From Paraconiothyrium sp. Pb-2020 (taxonomy: Eukaryota; Ascomycota; Dothideomycetes; Pleosporales; Didymosphaeriaceae), in the NCBI GenBank assembly GCA_022419385.1, contig JAJUBI010000006.1, positions 2,914,001 to 2,978,000 on the forward strand: DNA of 64,000 nt. Reading direction: 5' to 3'. Below, piece by piece: positions 56,326-64,000 of this stretch (position 1 is its first letter; the number at the start of each line of letters is the position of its first letter). A program made the translations under genes and the position numbers. The notes below the pieces were generated by a model. That model ran no database searches, was not told the DNA's origin, and worked only from the letters and a program-made list of their open reading frames with translations.

Positions 56326-57804
56326 TCACGTGAGGCAGTTTCGCTTACGCGTGCTTTGGACGACATCGCCCATGTAGAACGCCATCTCCATCGTCCTCTT
56401 CGTCCCCGCGTTGAAGACAGTGTCGCCACCAAGCGCGCCAGGACGCGGAGGGAGATTCTTGTCCACGGCCCGCTTGACGACCACGGCCGGCTTGTCGTCC
56501 TCCGCGAACACGGTCTTCTTCATGAGCCTCCGAACCGTGTTCTTGAAGAAGGCCAGGGGGTCTTCCATCTTTGCGACGATGCCCCGGGCGCCACGGTCGT
56601 AGACTTGCTTGTCAGTTATCTGTGTCGGAAAGAGCGACGTGGGATCTGGAAGGTTCTTCTCCGCTTGTTTTGCGATGTCATCCTCGATCTTTCTAGCCCA
56701 CCGCTCGAGACGCCAGTCGGAAATCCCGAGTGAGCCATGTCGGCTCGTCCAGCCATCGTTCTCTTGCTTCAAGGTTGAGAAGACTTGCTGCAAGAGGTTG
56801 GTTCGGTTCTCGCTGGGAACGGTGTCGAGAAACTCATGTTCCACGAATGTAAACGCGAGCCCCTCCTCTGTCCGTGCCTTCCTGTACCCTTCTTCGACGC
56901 GATCCGCTGGGGTCTTCCCAGTCACTTTAGCGGGGGCTCGGTTTGCTTCAGCGGGTTGGGAGGCCTTTGCTGAGCCCCCAACAGCACCTCGCACTGTAGC
57001 GTCCTTGTGTGAAGAGCCCGGAATGCTTGTGGGTTTCTGCTTTTCTTGAACGACCGCAACCTCTTTGACGACTTTCTGCTTCTCTTCAACGACCGCAGCC
57101 TCTTTGACGACCCCAGTCTCTGCCGAGTCGATCTCCATTGGGGTATCGTCACGGGTGGCAGCGACTTCTGGCGCGCTCGACCCCGTTGTGTCCGTGCCGT
57201 CGGACTCGGTAGAGGCGTTAGGCTGCGGCTGTGGATCGGGCGTAGTCAAGGTGTCGTCGATGTCCACCGGGTCGTCGATGTCCATCGGGTCGTCGACCCT
57301 GTCATCCATGAAGGAGTCCCTACGTGTGTCAGCACTCATTGATGGTTTCTACTAGTTTGCATCAATGGCAGCGGCGTCGTACTTGAGCAGCTCGCAGAAG
57401 AGCCTACGGTAGATGGTGGGGTCGTGTTTCTGCGGCATGCGCCCCAATTCTTCTCGGATGGCGGCGACGTAGTCGATGTAGGCATTGAGCCTGTCTGGCG
57501 AAGAGAAACCGATCTCGGCTGCGCACTTTCGCTCTAGCTTCCAGCCCAGGATCCCGAGTATGTGCTCGTGAAACTCCGGCGGATACGCAGCTAAGGCGTT
57601 CCCGGTGCTGTTCTTGGCACAGTGATAGGCGGACAGGAGCTGCCTGAAGAATTTATAGGCATTGTACCGGCAGAGACACATGGCGTATGTGCTGAACCTT
57701 GTGGGATCCCTAGGTTTTCCCGGCGGCCCGCCCATCAAAAAGCCATAGCCAGGCGTTTGGCCATATGAGGCCTTGATGGCAGCACAGGCGGCGTGACCAT
57801 TCAT
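56326..57804 (-). CDS. Acidic protein of unknown function, two exons
   Basis: I do not recognise a family. Two minus-strand open frames (57804-57352 and 57339-56326) lie only 12 bases apart. A canonical 63-nt intron (57382-57320, gtacga...cgtag, with ctgac 13 bases before the end) joins them in frame, so one gene with exons 57804-57383 and 57319-56326 and 471 residues is more likely than two. The N-terminal third is Cys- and Tyr-containing and looks globular (T-Y-A-M-C-L-C-R-Y-N-A-Y-K-F-F-R-Q). The next region is strongly acidic with repeated M-D-I-D-D and a tandem V-V-x-E-K-Q-K segment. The C-terminal 180 residues are basic and helical with W-R-L-E-R-W-A-R-K. No signal peptide is seen. A nuclear role would fit the charge pattern, but this is a guess. 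Confidence 0.6.
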
Positions 57805-60277
57805 GGTGGGATATCTTGTAGAGGTGAGGTAGTTGTGGATGTAAAGTACGAGCCGCGAGTTTTAGCTACGCGGGCAACGAGGGGGATTGAGAAGAGCTGA
57901 AGGGATTTAAGAGAGCTCGAGGGAGAACCTTTGTGGGGCTCGGCGCAGGGCAGGAGGCTGGAGCCCGTGCTCGAGAACGTGCAGTGAAAGTGAATCGTAG
58001 TGTGCGATGCGCTTGTCGTTGAAGCACAATAGGTGAATAACGTCGTGAAGCCGCAACGCTTGGCAACCAGTTCAACCGGGCACAAGCTTCTATTCAGATC
58101 ATATGTTAGCTTCTGTGCCTAGTAACAACGAGGCGGCTAACCACTTACGCCACGATTGTGTGGTGAAGCAGTGACAGTGAGGTTGAACTTTCCGGCTGCA
58201 GCACATAACAGTCGTGCAAGCACGCCACAATACCGTCTTTGGGTGAACAACAAGAACGCATAGATACAGACGAGTTCAATTGCTTACATGTCTACCACAT
58301 TTACACATGATTAGATGTTGAGAAGGGCGGGTGTGCTTTGGGTCGGTCTGCACAATATCGTGCTGTCTGCAAGTACAGTCTTTAGCTTGCTGTTCTCCTT
58401 TATATCATCGCTACTTCTAATGATCGACCTACCAGATGGAAAATGGGGAATGGGGAGGCTATCTAAATGAGCAGTACAGCGCCCGAGAACCACGACACGT
58501 GCAAGTAACACCGCGTAAAATATTGAGTGTAATCGAGACTTTCGCATATATAACCTATTGTTCCTTGACTACGAAGCCTCATACCTTTCAGCTTAGGCTG
58601 ATTGCTCGTCTGAAAACAGTGCTAGAAAAACGGTGCTTTGGCGATGTGGTAGAGGGGTGGGGAAGGACAACGTACATTCTCCGACTACAATGTAATTTTC
58701 GAAACGCTCATTCTTCTCGAACGCTCCAGAGATAGTGCGATGAATGGACTTCCTTGCAAAAGATTAACACACTCCTTGTAGATGTGACTGTATTGCTCTA
58801 TCTGGTATCAATAGACAAGCGCGAAATGAAAGCATCCTGCCCCTCGTGAAACAGTGGCAGGTATTGCCTGCGGACCAGTCCAAAACTCACGACATGAGGA
58901 TATATCTGCCGCTAGGATCTCCCATAGATCCTTCGCCGACCGTCCTACTAGCCCAAAAAAACCGAAGCCGTGAAACGTTCCTAATCGCCAGGATTGGCAG
59001 CTGGAAAAGCTATCCTCTGAGTGCGGCCTGTGATTATTTCCATCAACTTGAACTGAGTGTCTTCCATCTCTTCGATATTGATAAGGTTTCAGGCGCTGGA
59101 GGTGGGCCGATCGTTGCTCGAGGATGCTAAGCTCGCGCGGTGGCTATCGTACGACAGTTGTCAAACATTTGCGCAGATGCGCTTCCGCTTCACCATGCTG
59201 AGCGCACTCGGTCAGACTCGCGTGGATGGAAGCGGAGCTTTACACAGTATGGCATTAGTCAGTAGACAGAGGAGGGTGGATCATCGAAAACTTGCCTTGA
59301 TAGAGCGCAAAGATTCTGCCAATTAGAGCTAAGAGAAAGCCTCAGTAACCGATAGATCCCAGAAGCCCCGGGTGGAGCGAATACCAGACCAAGAACAGGG
59401 TTGCATCTCGGCGGGGATACGTGCGCCAAGAACTCAGGAGAGTCACATGATCACGGTGAATACTAGTCGCGTCAGAAGCGTCCGCCGTTGAACGCGCTAG
59501 CGCGGAAGTCCATATTTCAAGAATGATTCCAACGCTCTCGCCAGCACCAGCGAATCATGCTTGTAGTCTTGGCGGTCACAAGTGCCTCATGAAAGCACTG
59601 CCCCGATGTTGAGCGTGGTTTGTAACAGTTGTGTCAGCTCAGTTCGACTGGCATCACCCTCACATTTTCGGAACAATTTGAGAGTCGTAATTTCGGACTC
59701 CAGTGCAGCGCCTTTATTTTCCTATGGGAGATACTATACAGCGTCTATCTATTCATCGTGCTAAATCACTACTGACTCTTGGCCTGACCGGCCAATCCTA
59801 AACATTCCAATCTTAGCATCAAAGCGCTCGCAGATTGATATGTTGACCTGTAGAAGGCGCGCGACTACAGTCGTGTAGCCAAAGCTGCAGTCGATGCACC
59901 TCGTTGGAATAAGCCCATGTGCCTCGTATTAGACTATGAGTGTTTGAGGGTTTGGGTATCGTAGGGGCCCCTATGGCGGCCTTTCTAGTCTTGTCATCTG
60001 CCGGGTTGCTTTACACCCAACATCATCGTGCATAAAGAAACGTTTTTTTTCAGACCATTGTATTCACGCCTTGGTACTATGCTGATCTCTTGTCTAAAGC
60101 GCCAGTGACAGAGTATACACACCCTTCATCCCACGCCATACATACATACAGCCGCGCGCAGTTAAACTATCAAAGTACCTCCAACGCCCAACGAATTAGA
60201 AAATTAAAGTATGTAGCACACGCAGCCACTATGCATCCATGCAGAACAGAAAGAAACAGAGAAGAAATATTCACACC
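57805..60277. other. Gene-poor region of about 2.5 kb
   Basis: No gene is supported. Frames at 58436-58735, 58846-59130 and 59057-59326 are short and lack family features. The region is the 3' side of the ABC transporter and the 5' side of the acidic protein. Confidence 0.5.
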
Positions 60278-63200
60278 TCATTTCCCACTCTCCGCCTCAT
60301 TCCTCTTCTTCCACGCCTTCTCCGCCTCCTTCTCAAGACTTTCAAGCTCACCCGACGTTTCGCACATACTCCGGAAACTTCCTTCTTCTTTTATAAGATC
60401 ATGCGGGTCGCCGAACTGAATAACGCTCCCCTTATCCAGCACAAGCACTTTATCGTAATCGATAATCGTTTGCAGCCGATGCGCGATCGTAATAGTCGTG
60501 TTCTTGATCTCGCGTATGGTCTCCTGGATCTTGGTGTCGGTTGCGTAGTCAATAGAGGCGGTTGCTTCGTCCATGAGCAGCACCTTGGGCGCCTTGAGTA
60601 GCGCGCGAGCGAGGCAGAGGAGCTGTCGTTGGCCTTGCGAAAGGTTGGACCCCGACTCAGTGACGGGCGAATTGAGGTTACGGAAGGGGTTCTTGTTGTC
60701 TGCATTCAGCGCGAGGGCCGCAGCGCCGGCGGGGTTGTTGGTCGCCGCACCAGATGGCATGATGATGATTGTGTCGTCCGGTGCCTCGCCGTGCTCCCAC
60801 TCGCGGTTTGCGAGGATGGAAGATGGATTCACGGTTGAAGCGGAGTAGCTTGCGTTAACATCTGAAACAACGGCACCCGTGGTGGGGTTGGGGATCTCGA
60901 TGGCTTTAGGTGTACTGGCACCTTCGGGCGTTGTAGCGCCAGACGTTGCGGTCGACGAGGTGGAGATAAGATGTACCTCGCGGAGAGCTTGGAAGATCTC
61001 CTCGTCCGTAAAAGAACCGAAGGGATCGAGGTTGCTGCGAATAGTACCGGAGAACAGAGTGGGATCTTGCGGAACCATGACGATATTCTTACGCAAATCT
61101 TGTAATCCAATCAAGCCAACATCGATGTCGTCGACGATGATCTTACCCTCCTCTGCTTCCAATGCTCGGAATAGTGCCAGAGCTAGAGAACTCTTGCCAG
61201 CACCGGTTCGACCGACTACACCAACTTTCTCGCCGGGCTTGACCTTGAACGTAACGTTGCGAAGAACCAAGTCGAAATCCGGTCGGTATCTTGTGCTATA
61301 GTTGATGAACTCGACTGCACCTTGGCTGGGCCAATTTGACGGCGGGCTGTTTTCTGGTATCACAGCGCGTGCTTCTTGGTCAACATCCAGATACTCCTTG
61401 ACACGCTCTACCGAGTTCATGTTCTGCTCATTCGCAGAGTAAAGGCGCACAAACCATAAGACGTTCTCTGTGAACGTCACGGCGTAAGTCAGTGCCAACC
61501 CGGCCGCGCCCGCATCGATCCGACCGACGTTCCTGACAACGAACACTCCTGCGAAGAAAGAGACCAACGCACCGACAACATCAACTCGGAAAGCGAGCCA
61601 CCTGTTAGCGGCCCACAGGTAGATGAAAGGTCGGTGTTGGGTGTTGATCTTGGTGAGGTTTTCGCGAATAAATCGTCGTTCGTCGCCATAGGCTCGAATG
61701 GTTGTCATACCAGAAAGTGTCTCGCCGAACTGCTGATACAGGGGACTTCGATGCACGGATTCCAATCTTTTAAGGTCTCGCGATGAATTCAGGTAGAACA
61801 TGCCAATCAAAGCGTATAGTACGCTGATGAAGAAACCGGCGATAAGGAAGCCCGGAGTAATGACTGAGATCAGGATGACGATGGTGATGATAGATGCGAA
61901 ACAGTGTACAACACCGATCGCCACGGGGGCCACCTGGTGTAATTAGCAAAAGAAAGACTCTAATCGGCATCGTGGTACACACCTCTTGATCCACGGACTC
62001 GATATCCTTGGAAAACCGGTTCATTAACTGGCCTAGCGGCGTCTGGTCGAAGAAGCGGAATTTCGCATGCGCAATCTTCTGAATCAGTCTCTCGTGAATT
62101 CGTCTCGAAGCTGCCAGTGAGCCTGCGAATAGGAATCCCTCCCTCACAAACGTAATGAACATGAAGATTACGCCGAGGACCGCATATACGGCTAGGTAGT
62201 ACGTGGAGTCGACCTCAGTATCGTGCTTCACGAAGCTGGAGCTGGTCTGCATAAGATCGTAGGAGTACTGGTTTTGCGCCGATTGGATTTGGCTGAAGAA
62301 GGGGATGTTCCAACTGCAGGTGCCGCTGCTCAGGCAGGTGCCGACACCATTAAATGTAGGAGCATGCGTGATAGGTGACTTGCGGTGGGCACCCATCAAC
62401 TGCACGTTCTTTTCAGTATACGCGTTGGCCCATGATCGAATCCAAATATTGGTCGAGACGGAGGACACTTGCTGAGCTGCAAAAGAGATTGCGGCGCCAA
62501 CCCAGTAGTACCAAGGACCCATAGCTCTTAGGTACATCAAGATGATACTCAACTTCACCCCGCCTTCAGCCTTTGTCTCTTCTTGAGTATTGCTAGCTGG
62601 AGTCTTTTTCGGATCTGCCAAGCCGTTCGCACTCCCGTTCGCGGTCCCATTGGCATGATGTGCTTCTTCAGCTTCATCACCTGGTATGTTGACTTTCGAC
62701 GCTACCCTGGACGTACCACGAGAGGCTGGTCGCGATTTTGAAAGGTCTTCGTTTAGCTTGCCGGAGTCGATGACCTCAGTAGCAGTGCCTTGAGCCTGGA
62801 TTCTGCCATTTTCGAGTACGGCGGCAAAGCCGGCCTCTGGCAAGCACAAGCTAACATTGTGGGTAACAAGGATGCAGGTACGGTTGTACATGAGCGGGCC
62901 CATCAAAGCTTTGTCAAAGATCCACTTAGCCGTGTGAGAGTCTACGGCACTGAGAACATCGTCGAGCAAGACGTGACGTGCTTTGCTGTAAAGGGCTCGA
63001 GCGAGCGAGATACGCTGTTTCTGGCCTCCTGACAAGGTTACACCCTTCTCGCCGACAAGTGTTTCGTCTCCGGCATCCAAAATGTCCAGGTCACGCTGCA
63101 AGGAACATGCAACAATGACGTCCTTGTAACGCTTCGCATCGAAGTGGCTTGCAAAGATGATGTTGTCCTTGACCGTTCCATTGACCAGCCATGCCTGCTG

Positions 63201-64000
63201 CGCGCAGTACGCAACGCTCTCTGTGAGACCGGTCTCCGGGTCGAGCTTCATATCCTCGCGGCTGCGACCCCCCGGCAGATAGACTTCGCCTTTCAATTTA
63301 GTCATTTCTCCAAGCAAAGCCATTAGCAATGAGGTCTTTCCAGAACCTGTGGGGCCAACGATGACGTTCAGTTCACCAACCTTAAAGCGCAGGTTCAGGT
63401 CCATGAGCTTGAAAGCATCGGCGGCCGCCTTGTCTTGCAGGTCCTTGCCGCCCCAGCTGAAAGTGCCACGTTCGAACCCAATGAGCGGGGAGCCGGTTGC
63501 ATCCTTCTTGTGCGTGACGAGCTGAGCGTATTTGTCGGTCTCGGGTTCGTTGAGATACTCTTCAATACGATCGACCGAAACCTTGGACTCCTGGACGTGG
63601 GCAACCATATCGGCTAGTTGATCCAGGGGTATCCTAAGGATCTGGAAGAGGGACAACGCGGTGAAAGCAACGGATGGCACCAGGTCTTTCTTCTCCACTT
63701 TCGTGTAGACAAGGAAGGAAAGAAAAGTGATCAGAATCGGAGTTCCAGACCAGACTGTTGCGGCAATTGCCCATAGTAGATAACGCTTCCTCAGGTGCTT
63801 GAGTTCCAGATAGCGCTTCTCGTTGACCTGTCCAATGAATCGTTGCTCCCACGCAAAGTACTTGATAATGCGAATGTTCGTTAGGACTTCGTTCGTAGTA
63901 TGAATCCTGGCATCAGTAGCCGCTAGGATCAACTTCTGGATGCTTGAGAACTGCTTCGATACATAAAGGTTTACCGGAAGGAGAAAGACCATCATTCCGA
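60278..64000 (-). CDS. ABC transporter, ABCC (MRP/Yor1-like), 5' part outside the window
   Basis: This is an ATP-driven exporter of organic anions or drugs. The gene is cut at base 64000. The visible part has two exons, 64000-61983 and 61933-60278 (49-nt intron starting gtgtgt), together over 1220 residues. Order: the end of membrane domain 1 (F-A-W-E-Q-R-F), NBD1 with Walker A G-P-T-G-S-G-K-T-S, signature L-S-G-G-Q-K-Q-R and Walker B V-L-L-D-D-V-L-S-A-V-D; a disordered linker rich in Ala, Asn and Gly; membrane domain 2; and NBD2 with G-R-T-G-A-G-K-S-S, L-S-Q-G-Q-R-Q and L-L-M-D-E-A-T-A-S-I-D. NBD1 has Asp where a catalytic Glu is expected, the usual state in this subfamily, so NBD2 does the hydrolysis. 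NBD2 has an insertion of about 90 residues before its signature. Yor1-like is the best guess; whether an extra N-terminal membrane domain exists cannot be seen. Confidence 0.93.

Overview
The window is nuclear DNA from a filamentous ascomycete. I infer this from many short GT..AG introns (about 44-126 nt), gene spacing of 2-4 kb, a Zn(II)2Cys6 regulator, an OPT peptide transporter, a YAT-type permease, a NACHT protein with a fungal STAND-type N terminus and proline-rich secreted proteins. A dothideomycete is likely but the sequence alone does not prove it. I support 22 protein genes. Twenty have exon models that keep frame, one (the NACHT gene) does not, and one (an ABC transporter) runs off the right edge. 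I found no rRNA, convincing tRNA, CRISPR array or intact mobile element.

Layout: 0.6-4.4 kb holds a copper amine oxidase and a mitochondrial FAD/folate-type carrier. 5.7-6.5 kb is a low-complexity Ser/Pro protein. 7.3-12.3 kb is a 1596-residue protein that joins ubiquitin-like segments, a von Willebrand A fold, a U-box (E3) and a complete C-terminal E2 domain with its catalytic Cys. 12.5-15.2 kb is an oligopeptide transporter. 18.1-21.1 kb is a frame-disrupted NACHT gene, followed by the AP-2 mu subunit (21.8-23.2 kb). 24.9-26.5 kb is a secreted repeat protein built from tandem, phase-matched exons, six of which carry a dibasic Kex2-like site. Gene-poor stretches lie at 15.2-18.1, 23.2-24.9, 26.5-30.3 and 57.8-60.3 kb.

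The centre of interest is 30.3-48.5 kb, which reads as one catabolic cluster for proline and probably hydroxyproline. Its genes are pyrroline-5-carboxylate (P5C) reductase, proline dehydrogenase, a membrane protein of unknown role, a peroxisomal MSOX-family amine oxidase, a Zn2Cys6 activator, an aspartate aminotransferase, an amino-acid permease, a DapA/HOGA-type aldolase with a peroxisomal C terminus, and P5C dehydrogenase. Proline dehydrogenase, P5C dehydrogenase, aspartate aminotransferase and 4-hydroxy-2-oxoglutarate aldolase are the four steps of animal hydroxyproline breakdown to pyruvate and glyoxylate. Every intergenic promoter in this block contains at least one palindrome of the form CGG-N8-CCG (11 sites found by eye), which fits binding by a dimeric Zn2Cys6 protein such as the one encoded in the cluster.

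The right part has two Mn-type cation diffusion facilitators pointing toward each other around a secreted GH29 alpha-L-fucosidase, an unrecognised acidic 471-residue protein, and an ABCC (MRP/Yor1-like) transporter whose 5' part lies beyond base 64000.
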